Positions 36,901 to 47,044 are shown, counted from the first letter of the stretch. The stretch: 64,000 bases of DNA from Omphiscola glabra (GCA_964017045.1 OZ024809.1:8455012-8519011), one strand, 5' to 3'. Numbers and translations are program-made. Notes: generated from the sequence alone by a model not told the origin.

Positions 36901-39900
36901 AGATAAACATCAAATATGGCCGACCAACTCGTACCACGTGAGAACCAGTTTGTTTAGAGCGTCTTCTTTAAGCTGCAGTGCCACGAAGGAGATATGCGAC
37001 ATTCATCACTGTGGCATCTTATGGAGGGCTTTTGAGTGCTTCATCAATTCCGTTCGCTAATACCATTTTTTTCCCTTTCTTTTTCCATTCTTTTATCACA
37101 AGATCGCTTTCTACATCGTGTATCCATATAAGAGTAGGTATCCCTACATTTTCTACCTATCTAAGCTTAGGTCTGGCCATGCTATATTTTATATTCATCT
37201 AAGCAGGGGCTTCTGCTCCCTCACGGAACTTAGTGAAATCTGTATTTATTGACTTGCAGTGTTTCTTTAAATTTGTTAGGTGGGGGTGGGGCCTTGTAGG
37301 GGGCAAATTCAAATGTTCGAGTGGCCGTTGTCTGTGGCGTAGGAGGGGGTGCAGGGGGCAATTCATCCCCTCCCCCCCCCCCCCCCGGCGTCCCATAAGG
37401 ACGACCAGGGTCAGCTACAACACCGCCTCCCCCCCCCCCCCCACTCACTTATCATAAAATGAATGTATTCAATTTGCTTTAGGTTTAAGGGCCGAGGCTC
37501 CCAACTCTCCCCCCAGCCCCCCCCTCCCCGTTTGCCGAATTATCAATATAATTTTGGCGTACCCCCAAGCTGTCCCACAAGGGTACGCTTTTGGTCCCAG
37601 TTAAGTGCTGTATGTTTTTGCTGTGAAAAAGTTGGCGACACTACGGAAGCAGTACACCAAACAAGAGCAACCGAATTTAGGTGTCCACGTGAGCTTGTTA
37701 AACAAATACTATATTTTAAGTCATTTGTTACCAAATAGTTATTGAATTTTTGAAAAAAATGTATTTAAACTTATATTTCTTTCTTTAAACTACTTCATTA
37801 AGAAATGTCATTTTAAAAAAAAAATCTGGCTATTAACATAAAAAAACAACAAACAACATAATACTTACTCTTCCAAAATCTTTGCAACTCTTACCAGATG
37901 CAAAAAGAGGAAAATACTGGGTTTGGAGAAAAGAAATGTACACAAAATTAATCAATTTTACACGAAAGTCAAAAAATTATATCGATATCTCGATTTTTAA
38001 AATCAAGAAAACGTTATGGATATAGAAGCATGTCCTAATTGATAGAAATTATCTCCCCACCCCCCAAAAAAACAACAACAACAAAACAAACAAACAAAAA
38101 AAACTATCTTGCAATTGTGGAATCCTGGTATATAACAGATCTTGGTATAGTCAATACATTTCATTGTACAGTCAATAAGTAACATGTTAAAGTCAATACA
38201 TTTCATTGTACAGTCAATAAGTAACATGGAATAGTCAATACATATCAGGGTGTAGTTAAAATATATCATTGTATAAACTGAATAAGCGGGTGTGGAATTA
38301 TCTCAACCTAACTGATAACACAAAACTAAGTGTCTATCAGGCGTGCGTGCTTAGTACGCTCCTATATGGCAGTGAAGTGTGGACCACATATACCAGTCAT
38401 GAGAGGCAACTCAACAGTTTACATCAAAGATGTATTTTACGCATTCGATGGCAGGACAAGGTGCTTAACACAGAGGTCTTGGAACGTGCAAAAATGTTTA
38501 GCATATTCTCCACTCTAAGCAAGAGGCGCCATCGCTGGTTAGGTCATGTCAATAGAATGGGAGAAGACCTTATTCCAAAGAAGCTGCTTTATGGAGAGTT
38601 GGCAGAAAGGACAAGGCTTATTGGGCGGCCACGCCTAAGATCATGGACGATTGCAAAAGGAGCAAGAGGGAAGCCCACATAGAAATCAAAAAATGGGAGA
38701 TCATTGCTGCACAACGTTCCAGCTGGAGAACAGCAGTGTATAAAGGAGTAAAAAAAGTGAGAAGATGCGCGAAAGGAAGCCCTAGCATAAAAAATAACAA
38801 TACTGAAGGCATACTCCTAAATAGGAGTCAATATTCTCCTGCGAGAAAGGCAGTCGAGATTGCCATTCCAGGATTTGCCTAGTGAGCCATGTGTTGAAGT
38901 GTCCATAGCTACTCCATCGTCTCGCGAAGACGGGCGGATGCCATATATAGTCAATAAAGATCCTTGCATGGATTTCCTCCTGATAAAATTGTTTTCATCC
39001 CAGGCAGGATATTTATCAACGACCTCTCTTTCGTTTAGGCAACATTTTTAAAATGTACAATTTATTTCATAATATGATATAGAATGTGTATATATTGTAT
39101 ATTAGTCTAGACATGTGTATATTATATGTATATAATGTGTATACACTGTGAATATAATGTGTGTAATGTTTTTATTTGTGTATATAATGTGTATATAATG
39201 TGTATATAATGTGTATATAATGTGTATATAATGTGTATATAATGTGTGTATAAAGTGTATATATTGTGTTTAATGTGTGTAGTATTATTTGTCATCAGAT
39301 TACTCCGAGCAAGGCAGCGCTCCAACTCAGCTCCCGTCATACCATACGACACGGGAAGGGAGTTTCTTCACCGTAAGTAGCCGTCATTAGATGTCATTCA
39401 ACGCTATAGTAGCTGTCATTAGATGTCATTCAACGCTATAGTAGCTGTCATTAGATGTCATACAACGCTAAAGTAGCTGTCATTAGATGTCATACAACGC
39501 TAAAGTAGCTGTCATTATATGTCATACAACGCTAAAGTAGCTGTCATTAGATATCATACAACGCTAAAGTAGCTGTCATTAGATGTCATACAACGCTAAA
39601 GTAGCTGTCATTAGATGTCATACAACGCAAAAGTAGCTGTCATTAGATGTCATACAACGCTAAAGTAGCTGTCATTAGATGTCATACAACGCTAAAGTAG
39701 CTGTCATTAGATGTCATACAACGCTAAAGTAGCTGTCATTAGATGTCATACAACGCTAAAGTAGCTGTCATTAGATATCATACAACGCTAAAGTAGCTGT
39801 CATCAGATGTCATACAACGCTAAAGTAGCTGTCATTAGATGTCATACAACGCTAAAGTAGCTGTCATTAGATGTCATACAATGCTAAAGTAGCTGTCATT

Positions 39901-42900
39901 AGATGTCATACAACGCTAAAGTAGCTGTCATTAGATGTCATACAACGCTATAGTAGCTGTCATTAGATGTCATACAACGCTAAAGTAGCTGTCATAGATG
40001 TCATATAACATTTAAGTAGCTGTCGTTAGGTGTCATAATCACTTAATTAGCTATCATTAGATGTCATACATCATTTAAGTATGTATCATTCTATGTCATA
40101 CACATTCTATGTTATGTGTCTTATGTTAAGTGTCGTATGTTAAGTGTCGTATGTTAAGTGTCGTATGTTAAGTGTCTTATGTTAAGTGTCGTATGTTAAG
40201 TGTCGTATGTTAAGTGTCTTATGTTAAGTGTCGTATGTTAAGTGTCGTATGTTAAGTGTCGTATGTTAAGTGTCTTATGTTAAGTGTCGTATGTTAAGTG
40301 TCGTATGTTAAGTGTCTTATGTTAAGTGTCGTATGTTAAGTGTCTTATGTTAAGTGTCGTATGTTAAGTGTTGTATGTTAAGTGTCGTATGTTAAGTGTC
40401 GTATGTTAAGTGTCTTATGTTAAGTGTCTTATGTTAAGTGTCGTATGTTAAGTGTCTTATGTTAAGTGTCGTATGTTAAGTGTCTTATGTTAAGTGTCGT
40501 ATGCTAAAACACACCATGTCAATCCACAGGTCTGGAAGATATTCGCAATTCAGGAACTGTTATTTCAAGCTCAGAGTAAGTTGACGTCATTCGCGTAGTC
40601 AAATGGGGATGAGAAGCAGTGATGACATGTTAAGAAATTGATAAGACGATTTTTAATGTTAGAAATAGTTGCCCTTGTAAGCAGTAGGAACTTAATTTTA
40701 AATGTTGTACACCTTTGGGATCCCCACACCCTCAATCTTTCCCAGCTTTTAGAGCGCCAGTTGGCCACACATGCCACTTCAAATGCATTTTTTTCGCCGG
40801 TGAAACTTTTCTTATACAAACAATTGAAACATACTTGGTAGCTTTTAAGTGCCATACCTCAAGACCCCGTTGTATTGTACTACGTATGTCATGCCTTAGG
40901 ACGCTGTTGTACTGTACTACTTCTATAATGCCTTAGGACCACGTTGTACTGTACTACTTATGTTATGCTACATTTTGAGGAGCAAAAATAAAAAGATGAA
41001 TTAATATACCATTTGATGACTTTATTCTCGCCAGGTATTTACAGCTTCAGTCATTGTGTGAAGGAGAGTCAGTGCATTCTTACCTGACAGGTGCACGTTA
41101 TAACAGGTAATATGATACCACAAGGCTATGACCGGGGAGGGGAAGGTCGTTGTGGGGGGTCACTGCATTTTTACCTGACTGGTGCACGCTACAGGTTTAG
41201 CTGACAGGTGCACGTTATAACTGATAACAGTATACCACAAGATCATGTCAAGTGTGTGGGGTGGGGGAAAATTTCGGAGCTTTGGGGTTGCACATTCTAA
41301 AACACGACAGTCAGATGAGGGTTGTCCACTGCCATAACATGATTGAGAACACATCTGTCAGATAGGATTGACCTATAAAATACTGTGTGCTACAAGTTGT
41401 TTCTGGTGACACTTCCCAAGTCAAGGGAAGCCAACGTAAACATAAAAATGACATTTCACCATTTAAAGAGTCAGCTCCCCTACTTTCTCTACTCCAAACT
41501 TTCATATTTCAACATTTGAAGTGTACAGTGATAGATTAGAAAGAAGTATCACTAGCAGTGGCGTAGCGAGCTTAACTCGCGCCCGGGACACAATACCTTT
41601 TTAGCGCCCCCCCAATACCTTTTTAGCGCCCCCCATTCGAAAAACATACAATATTATAGTAAAATATACCATTTGGCCCCCCTTTTTGTGAGTAGGGCCC
41701 GGGGCATGATGCCCCCCTTGCCCCCCCTCACTACGCCACTGATCACTAGCCAATCGTGAATATGAAGATAGGTTTAAGAGTATCACTAGCGAAACATTTT
41801 TATTATGATAGTTTTGATATTTTCACTAGCTGTGCTTGAGATTATTTTCATCCTGTTTATGACGATAGGTTTGAGAATATAATCCTGTTTATGACACTAG
41901 GATGAGAATATAATCCTGTTTATGACACTAGGATGAGAATATAATCCTGTTTATGACACTAGGATGAGAATATAATCCTGTTTATGACACTAGGATGAGA
42001 ATATAATCCTGTTTATGATGATAGGTTTAAGAATGTCATGCTGTGTAAGACACTAGGTTTCAGAATGTCATGCTGTGTATGACACTAGGTTTGAGAATGT
42101 CATGCTGTATATGACACTAGGTTTGAGAATGACATGCTGTGTATGACACTAGGTTTGAGAATGTCATGCTGTGTATGACACTAGGTTTGAGAATGTCATG
42201 CTGTGTATGACACTAGGTTTGAGAATGTCATCCTGTGTATGACACTGGGTTTGAGAATGTCATGCTGTGTATGACACTAGGTTTAAGAATGTCATGCTGT
42301 ATATGACACTAGGTTTGAGAATGTCATGCTGTGTATGACACTAGGTTTGAGAATGTCATGCTGTATATGACACTAGGTTTGAGAATGTCATGATGAGTAT
42401 GACACTAGGTTTGAGAATGTCATGCTGTATAGGACACTAGGTTTGAGAATGACATGCTGTGTATGACACTGGGTTTGAGAATGTCATGCTGTATATGACA
42501 CTAGGTTTGAGCATGTCATGCTGTGTAGGACACTAGGTTTGAGAATGACATGCTGTGTATGACACTAGGTTTGAGAATGTCATGCTGTGTATGACACTAG
42601 GTTTGAGAATGTCATGCTGTATATGACACTAGGTTTGAGAATGACATGCTGTGTATGACACTAGGTTTGAGAATGTCATGCTGTGTATGACACTAGGCTT
42701 GAGAATGTCATGCTGTGTATGACACTAGGTTTGAGAATGTCATCCTGTGTATGACACTGGGTTTGAGAATGTCATGCTGTGTATGACACTAGGTTTGAGA
42801 ATGTCATGCTGTATATGACACTAGGTTTGAGAATGTCATGCTGTGTATGACACTAGGTTTGAGAATGTCATGCTGTATATGACACTAGGTTTGAGAATGT

Positions 42901-45900
42901 CATGCTGTGTATGACACTAGGTTTGAGAATGTCATCCTGTGTATGACACTGGGTTTGAGAATGTCATGCTGTGTATGACACTAGGTTTGAGAATGTCATG
43001 CTGTATATGACACAAGGTTTGAGCATGTCATGCTGTGTATGACACTAGGTTTGAGAATGACATGCTGTGTATGACACTGGGTTTGAGAATGACATGCTGT
43101 GTATGACACTGGGTTTAAGAATGACATGCTGTGTATGACACTAGGTTTGAGAATGTCATGCTGTGTATGACACTGGGTTTGAGAATGACATGCTGTGTAT
43201 GACACTAGGTTTGAGAATGTCATCCTGTGTATGACACTGGGTTTGAGAATGACATGCTGTGTATGACACTGGGTTTGAGAATGACATGCTGTGTATGACA
43301 CTAGGTTTGAGAATGACATGCTGTGTAAGACACTGGGTTGAGAATGACATGCTGTATGTGACACTAGGTTTGAGAATGTCATGCTGCGTATGACACTGGG
43401 TTTGAGAATGACATGCTGTGTATGACACTGGGTTTGAGAATGACATGCTGTGTATGACACTAGGTTTGAGAATGACATGCTGTGTATGACACTAGGTTTG
43501 AGAATGTCATGCTGTTTATGACACTAGGTTTGAGAATGACATGCTGTGTATGACACTAGGCTTGAGAATGACATGCTGTGTATGACACTGGGTTTGAGAA
43601 TGACATGCTGTGTATGACACTGGGTTTGAGAATGACATGCTGTTTATGACACTAGGTTTGAGAATGACATGCTGTGTATGACACTAGGCTTGAGAATGAC
43701 ATGCTGTGTATGACACTGGGTTTGAGAATGACATGCTGTGTATGACACTAGGTTTGAGAATGACATGCTGTTTATGACACTAGGTTGAGAATGACATGCT
43801 GTGTATGACACTAGGCTTGAGAATGACATGCTGTTTATGACACTATGTTTGAGAATGTCATGCTGTGTATGACACTAGGTTTACTAGTTTCATTCTTCAC
43901 ATGCACAATTTTTGTACGTCTTGTCAGAGCCCACTGCCTTGATTCAAAGAGTGTGGACCACAGTGGGGTGTACATGCCCAAACACAATCCTGCCTTTGGC
44001 TGCTTCTTCAGTGGTCCTAAGGGCTTGTTTTACCTGAAGGAGCCGGACGATGGGGTTCTCACTCCAGGCCAGGAGAGGGTCAAGCAAGGAGAAGCTAAGG
44101 CCAAGGGTACGCCTTGACATTTGTTGATATTTGTATGTCATTGTTAAGTCTTGCTGATATTTGTATGTCATTGTTTAGTCTTGCTGATTTTTGTATGCTA
44201 TTGTTCAGTCTTGCTGATATTTTTATGTAGTGATATTGTGATAGAACAGTGTCCTGATTAGATATAAGACTAGGATGATAGACCAATGTCATGATAAAAA
44301 AAGTATGCTCAATATCACAGAAACACCAAGCAACCTTCTCTAAATGGTCTCGTCTCTCAATGGTCTCGTCTCTAAATGGTATCATGTCTAAATGATCTCG
44401 TCTCTAAATGGTATAGTCTCTAAATGGTCTCGTCTCTAAATGATCTCGTCTCTAAATGATCTCGTCTCTAAATGGTCTCATCTCTAAATGATCTCGTCTC
44501 TAAATGGTCTCATCTCTAAATGGTGTCGTCTCCAAATGATCTCATCTATTCAGTTGGCTGTATGCTCTCAGGAATGTCTGGTCCTAACCTCTGTCCACCG
44601 TCTTATAAGTTTAGGGGGGAGAGGGACAGAGGCTCCCATAGATGGTTACACACGTTAGAAATACATGATTCTTGTAGAGCATTTGTTTTCAACCTTCATA
44701 ATGCCACGACCCTTTCATACAGTTCTTTATGTTGTGGCGACCCCCAAGCATAAAATTATTTTCGTTGCTCCTTCATAACTGTAGAGTTAATGTATTTTCG
44801 AATGGTCTATGGCGACCCCTGTGAAAAGAGTCGTTCGACCCCCAAAGGGGTCGCGACCCATAGGTTCAGAACCGCTGCTATAGCAGATTGGTGACTTCAT
44901 TTGAATGGTAGATAAAATGTAGACAAACTTGGACAATTCACCAAAGCGAGTTCATATGAAGCCCAGGCATAAGAAAGGTTCAGGATTGGGGGGGGGAGGC
45001 AAAGATCCATTAGACAAGGGGGATGGGATCCCAGACCAATGTTACGATTTGGTGGGGCACACAGACCCTTCATACAAGGGGTTGGGACACAGAGACCAAT
45101 GATACAAGGGGTGGTGTCACAGACCAACGATACAAGGGGTGGTGTCACAGACCAACGATACAAGGGGTTGTGTCACTGACCCAAGATTAGCGGCTTAGCG
45201 AATGGTAAAAATTCTTTAAAAGTATTTCTTTTTTATTTTAGTCTCAACAGGTAACTTACCTGTTCATCCGGTGCCGCCACCCCCACCAAGGCCGACGAGC
45301 GCCCCATCTCAGTATAAATCAGCACCCTCAACTCAGTTTTGGAAAGAAAGTCTATCAGGTAACGATCGTCTTGTCAAGAACAGATTTAGGAAGACTAGAG
45401 CAGGAACTGGACGTAGGAACCTGGACTTGAATGTTGTCGGTAAGATGTTTGACTTTAACTTATCTTAACCTGAACGTTGTTGGTTAAGAAGTGAGAACAC
45501 AATTTAATGTATCTTGATTTTTTTTGTTGTTAAATTGTGTTGTTAAGTGATGTTGTGAAATTGTGTTGTGAAGTTGTGTTGTGAAGTTGTGTTGTGAAAT
45601 TGTGTTGTGAAATTGTGTTGTGAAATTGTGTTGTGAAGTTGTGTTGTGAAATTGTGTTGTGAAGTTGTGTTGTGAAGTTGCGTTGTTAAGTTGTGTTGTT
45701 AAGTTGTGTTGTTAAGTTGTCTTTTTAAGTTGTCTTTTTAAGTTGTGTTGTTAATTTGCTCTTGATTTCTGTTCCCACAGGGAGACAACTCCCAGTTAAT
45801 GGAGTGAAGTTGCCCTCACTTCAAAGCCCGCGAAAGTCCAACCAGGCCAACCTGGAGCCAGTCTACAAGCTTGACGTCACACAGGTCAGCCCGTCCACTC

Positions 45901-46688
45901 AGGTCACCGGCAACGTCCGCGTACCCATGTTTCAGCTCAAGGACTTGACCACGGGCCCGCAAGAAACTACTACTGCAGAAATGACCGGATTCGATGACAG
46001 GACGTTTGGGGTTGAAGGTCATCGTATACGTGTGACGCCAGTGGTCAGTAGCATGTCGACGGTGCCAGAAGTGGACGTGGTGACAGAGGAGTCACCCAAA
46101 CGTGATGAAAACATATTAGAGGAGATCAATTCTGTGACCCACCAGGGGGATTCATCGGAAGACGTACGAGTAGCTAACGATGAAATAAACACGGTGGAAG
46201 AACTTGACGAAGATAAAAAGGTTCTGGAAGGAGATTCTGATGTTGTTAGGCAGGATGAGGAAGAGGTACAAGATGGCGGCGAAATGTCACCAGAGAGACA
46301 GCGAGTGGAGGTTATAGGTGAAGATTTTCTAAATTTAGAAGTTGCTGCAGAAAACAAAGAAAACAAAACGACTGTGACTCTCGATGGGAAGAAAGATGAG
46401 GTCAAAGAGGAGGGCAAAGAGGAGGACAAAGAAGATGACAAAGAGGAGTGCGTCGCAGAAGAAGAAGGAGAAGACGATTTCAACGAGAACACAAATGGAG
46501 ATATCATGCAAGGGGACGCAACTGATGAAATTACAACTAGTCCAAGAGACACAACTGTGGAAAGACTCCCGACTGACGAGTCGCCTTCCGATGGCGTCAC
46601 GTTTTTCTTAACTGAAAGGGGGGCGGAGGAAACTACTGTTGACGTAGACGATGACGTCACATTAACAGAGGACACTCCAATGTTGTGA
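30826..46688 (+). CDS. Unrecognised ten-exon gene, 653 codons
   Basis: Ten exons with GT/AG borders join without a phase break: 30826-30916, 35385-35455, 35878-36015, 36744-36937, 39299-39372, 40530-40575, 41035-41106, 43928-44106, 45251-45439 and 45781-46688. They total 1962 bp including TGA. The start is the ATGATG at 30826; an in-frame TAA lies 39 bp upstream. The N-terminal 290 residues look folded (for example EDFQERLQQEVTRVLEEEEL, then KHNPAFGCFFSGPKGLFYL). Residues about 295-310 are proline-rich (VPPPPRPTSAP), and the last third is very acidic (EEGKEEDKEDDKEE). There is no signal peptide or membrane segment, so an intracellular protein is inferred. I do not recognise the family, and a conserved animal protein of unknown function is possible. 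A 5' untranslated exon may lie upstream. Confidence 0.8.
30905..31120 (+). repeat. 16-bp minisatellite derived from the exon 1 splice donor
   Basis: Unit GGATATAGAGGTGAGT equals the last ten bases of exon 1 plus the first six of intron 1. Donor-like copies start at 30917 (true), 30949, 30965, 30981 (GTGAAT) and 30997 (GTGAGG), followed by degenerate units to about 31120. Confidence 0.9.
31434..32480 (+). repeat. 26-bp minisatellite
   Basis: About 29 near-identical copies of a unit with CATCTCAACAGCACTGTCTT, decaying into diverged units after 32170. It lies in intron 1 of the 653-codon gene. Three overlapping 250-codon open frames are artefacts (three units equal 78 bp, a multiple of three). 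Confidence 0.96.
32575..33085 (+). repeat. 28-bp minisatellite
   Basis: About 17 copies of a unit with GTGGATGTGTGTGTTGAAAA and TGTACTTT. Confidence 0.93.
33215..33325 (+). mobile_element. LINE/SINE tail, plus strand
   Basis: TGTACAGCGCTTCGAGCC followed by a degenerate (TTA/CTATTA)n end resembles the common non-LTR tail (TGTAAAGCGC...GAG). Only the tail can be supported. Confidence 0.45.
33680..34315 (+). repeat. 12-bp minisatellite (GTGTGGATGTCN)
   Basis: Two tight runs (33770-33845 and 34115-34290) of GTGTGGATGTCT/A, with looser relatives between and after them. All frames stay open because the unit is 12 bp. Confidence 0.92.
34625..35085 (+). repeat. 22-bp minisatellite
   Basis: About twenty copies of AATTATAATCTCAACAACTG+TC, changing to CATCAACCACC variants near the 3' end. 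Confidence 0.95.
35275..35360 (+). repeat. 33-bp tandem repeat before exon 2
   Basis: Three copies of a unit with TTTGTTAGGGGCATATTCTG, ending about 25 bp before the exon 2 acceptor. Confidence 0.85.
35385..35455 (+). CDS. 653-codon gene, exon 2
   Basis: Acceptor ATCGTTGCAG, donor GTTGTT (weak). Encodes GMKGFPPNLFSYEKGEDFQE onward and ends at a codon boundary. Confidence 0.75.
35878..36015 (+). CDS. 653-codon gene, exon 3
   Basis: Acceptor CCTCTACCAG, donor GTTTGT. 46 codons, including EEEELSKYGSSPSWSILLHK and MTCGYLASNK. Confidence 0.82.
36089..36260. mobile_element. MITE with ATACCKTATTTTACGG termini
   Basis: Left terminus ATACCTTATTTTACGGACC..TAAGACGC and right terminus GCGTCTTATAGTCCGTAAAA..TACGGTAT are inverted copies about 30 bp long. 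The interior is AT-rich. Target duplication not identified. Located in intron 3 of the 653-codon gene. Confidence 0.7.
36268..36522. repeat. Head-to-head inverted minisatellite (hairpin)
   Basis: About eleven units of GACAAAACGACAAGGT run forward from 36268 to about 36430. At that point the orientation flips and about seven units of CTTGTCGTTTTGTCA follow to 36520. The two halves are reverse complements and can fold into a stem of about 100 bp. Confidence 0.92.
36744..36937 (+). CDS. 653-codon gene, exon 4
   Basis: Acceptor CTAATTTCAG, donor GTGAGA. Encodes NEQSGTYNMFSRTSGASQKC and a tyrosine/asparagine-rich MYYRPNRTHQYLSATE segment. Ends with two bases of a codon. Unspliced, the frame would stop immediately. 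Confidence 0.82.
37201..37460 (+). repeat. GC-run-rich unclassified repeat debris
   Basis: GTAGGAGGGGGTGCAGGGGG and long C runs near 37370 and 37430 resemble the ends of R1-type elements. Termini were not resolved. Confidence 0.35.
38269..38882 (+). pseudogene. LINE reverse transcriptase C-terminal remnant
   Basis: The frame from 38269 reads TKLSVYQACVLSTLLYGSEV, then RQLNSLHQRCILRI, RHRWLGHVNRMGED and KKLLYGELAERTR, ending GRPRLR. This is the standard C-terminal region of an RTE/CR1-like ORF2. The frame shifts at about 38640, and the continuation DDCKRSKREAHIEIKKWEII, then AAQRSSWRTAVYKGVKK, runs in another frame to 38882. The 5' part of the element is absent. It lies in intron 4 of the 653-codon gene. 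Confidence 0.85.
39060..39290 (+). repeat. 11-bp AT-rich minisatellite (TATAATGTGTA)
   Basis: About fifteen imperfect copies ending just before the exon 5 acceptor at 39298. Confidence 0.9.
39299..39372 (+). CDS. 653-codon gene, exon 5
   Basis: Acceptor GTCATCAG, donor GTAAGT. Encodes LLRARQRSNSAPVIPYDTGR, with a basic RSNSAP motif that resembles a phosphorylation/14-3-3 type site. The 32-bp minisatellite starts at the donor. Confidence 0.82.
39373..40015 (+). repeat. 32-bp minisatellite starting at the exon 5 donor
   Basis: About twenty copies of a unit with GTAGCTGTCATTAGATGTCA and ACAACGCTAAA. The first copy begins at the donor itself (GTAAGTAGCCGTCATTAG). Later units carry CTAAAGTAG or CTATAGTAG in place of GTAAGTAG. 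Confidence 0.95.
40105..40505 (+). repeat. 14-bp minisatellite
   Basis: About 28 copies of GTATGTTAAGTGTC with a G/T variant (TCGTATG/TCTTATG). It ends about 25 bp before the exon 6 acceptor. Confidence 0.95.
40530..40575 (+). CDS. 653-codon gene, exon 6
   Basis: A 46-bp microexon-sized exon between acceptor ATCCACAG and donor GTAAGT, encoding LEDIRNSGTVISSS. The 14-bp array ends about 25 bp before the acceptor. Confidence 0.8.
41035..41106 (+). CDS. 653-codon gene, exon 7
   Basis: Acceptor TTCTCGCCAG, donor GTAATA. 72 bp, encoding YLQLQSLCEGESVHSYLTGA. An upstream GTGCAC at 41091 is rejected as donor because it breaks the phase with exon 8. A decayed duplicate of the 3' half of this exon lies 91 bp downstream. 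Confidence 0.78.
41159..41245 (+). repeat. Partial duplicate of exon 7 and its donor region
   Basis: GTCACTGCATTTTTACCTGA, then TGACAGGTGCACGTTATAAC, copies the 3' half of exon 7 and the following TATACCACAAG of the intron, 91 bp downstream. The copy has lost the AACAG|GTAATA donor and is not in a usable frame. Confidence 0.8.
41556..41741 (+). mobile_element. hAT-type MITE (CAGTGGCGTAG family), copy 1
   Basis: The 186-bp element begins CAGTGGCGTAGCGAG and ends CTCACTACGCCACTG. It is flanked by a perfect 8-bp target duplication ATCACTAG (41548-41555 and 41742-41749). Interior landmarks are AATACCTTTTTAGCGCCCCC and ACATACAATATTATAGTAAA. Non-coding. Lies in intron 7. Confidence 0.92.
41865..43882 (+). 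repeat. 32-bp minisatellite, largest array in the window
   Basis: About 62 copies over 2 kb of a unit with GTATGACACTAGGTTTGAGA and ATGTCATGCTGT. The first five units are a distinct 31-bp variant (AATCCTGTTTATGACACTAG). T/A and A/G variants occur in blocks. The array ends about 45 bp before the exon 8 acceptor. Confidence 0.97.
43928..44106 (+). CDS. 653-codon gene, exon 8
   Basis: Acceptor ACGTCTTGTCAG, donor GTACGC. Encodes HCLDSKSVDHSGVYMPKHNP and the FGCFFSGPKGLFYLKEPDDG segment, the most protein-like part of the gene. Confidence 0.85.
44112..44540 (+). repeat. 31-bp and 16-bp tandem repeats in intron 8
   Basis: 44112-44230: four copies of a unit with TTGCTGATATTTGTATGTCA, starting within 10 bp of the exon 8 donor. 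44335-44540: about thirteen copies of GTCTCGTCTCTAAATG. Confidence 0.92.
44680..44877 (+). mobile_element. SPIN-like non-autonomous hAT element, copy 2
   Basis: The 198-bp segment matches copy 1 and the SPIN consensus throughout: ATGCCACGACCCTTTCATAC, GTTGTGGCGACCCCC, ATAAAATTATTTTCGTTGC, GGCGACCCCTGTGAAAAG, CGTTCGACCCCCAAAGGGGT, GAACCGCTG. The 5' terminus has decayed to CATTTGTTTTCAACC. Flanking octamers TTGTAGAG and CTATAGCA match at only four positions. Lies in intron 8 of the 653-codon gene. Confidence 0.88.
45040..45180 (+). repeat. 28-bp tandem repeat
   Basis: About four copies with GATACAAGGGGTGGTGTCAC. Confidence 0.85.
45251..45439 (+). CDS. 653-codon gene, exon 9
   Basis: Acceptor TAGTCTCAACAG, donor GTAAGA. 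Encodes the proline-rich HPVPPPPRPTSAPSQYKSAP and a basic RLVKNRFRKTRAGTGRRN stretch. An internal donor GTAACG after 45358 keeps the same phase and would remove the basic stretch, so alternative splicing is possible. Confidence 0.8.
45525..45762 (+). repeat. 15-bp minisatellite before exon 10
   Basis: About fifteen copies of GTTGTGTTGTGAAAT and relatives, ending about 20 bp before the exon 10 acceptor, so it contributes T-rich sequence to the acceptor region. Confidence 0.92.
45781..46688 (+). CDS. 653-codon gene, terminal exon 10
   Basis: Acceptor TTCTGTTCCCACAG opens 302 codons to TGA 46686-46688. The exon is highly charged. Residues around 46380-46480 are glutamate/lysine/aspartate runs, and the end reads TLTEDTPML. 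Composition suggests a disordered acidic tail. A minus-strand open frame (46019-46705, serine-rich) is its shadow. No AATAAA lies close downstream. Confidence 0.85.
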
Positions 46689-46848
46689 TGAAAGTCATAA
46701 GTCATAACTCTTGAACTATGTCTTTTTAAAATTAACAGTCATGTTATTGTTAAGTCATAGGCAGACAGTGTTTCTTTCAAGACAGAATCCTCATGGGGGG
46801 AGGGGGGTGGGGGGCATTTCAGATTTTCGGTGGGAGAGGGGGCAGTGC

Positions 46849-47044
46849 CAGATGCGTAGATGAGGGGGACAAAGGGGACAGATGTCCTCGGGGGGGGGGG
46901 GGAAGACTAGCGGGGGAGCCAAAATGGTCTATGGTGGTACTTAATGGATAAAAATAGAGGTTTTCAGAGTTGGAAAAAAAAAACAGGAGGGGGAATAAAA
47001 ATGAATCTTGTCCCCTGGTGCCAATTACTCTTGCTACACCTCTG
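46849..47044. mobile_element. Possible MITE
   Basis: CAGATGCGTAGATGAGG at the left and CTCTTGCTACACCTCTG at the right are imperfect inverted termini. Between them are G runs and GTCCCC motifs like the CAGTGGCGTAG family. No convincing target duplication. Confidence 0.35.

Noticed and set aside
41035..41090. Exon 7 ending at the GTGCAC donor (41091)
   Set aside because: It leaves the wrong phase and creates a stop in exon 8. The donor at 41107 fits.
46019..46705. 228-codon serine-rich minus-strand frame
   Set aside because: Shadow of the acidic exon 10 on the plus strand.
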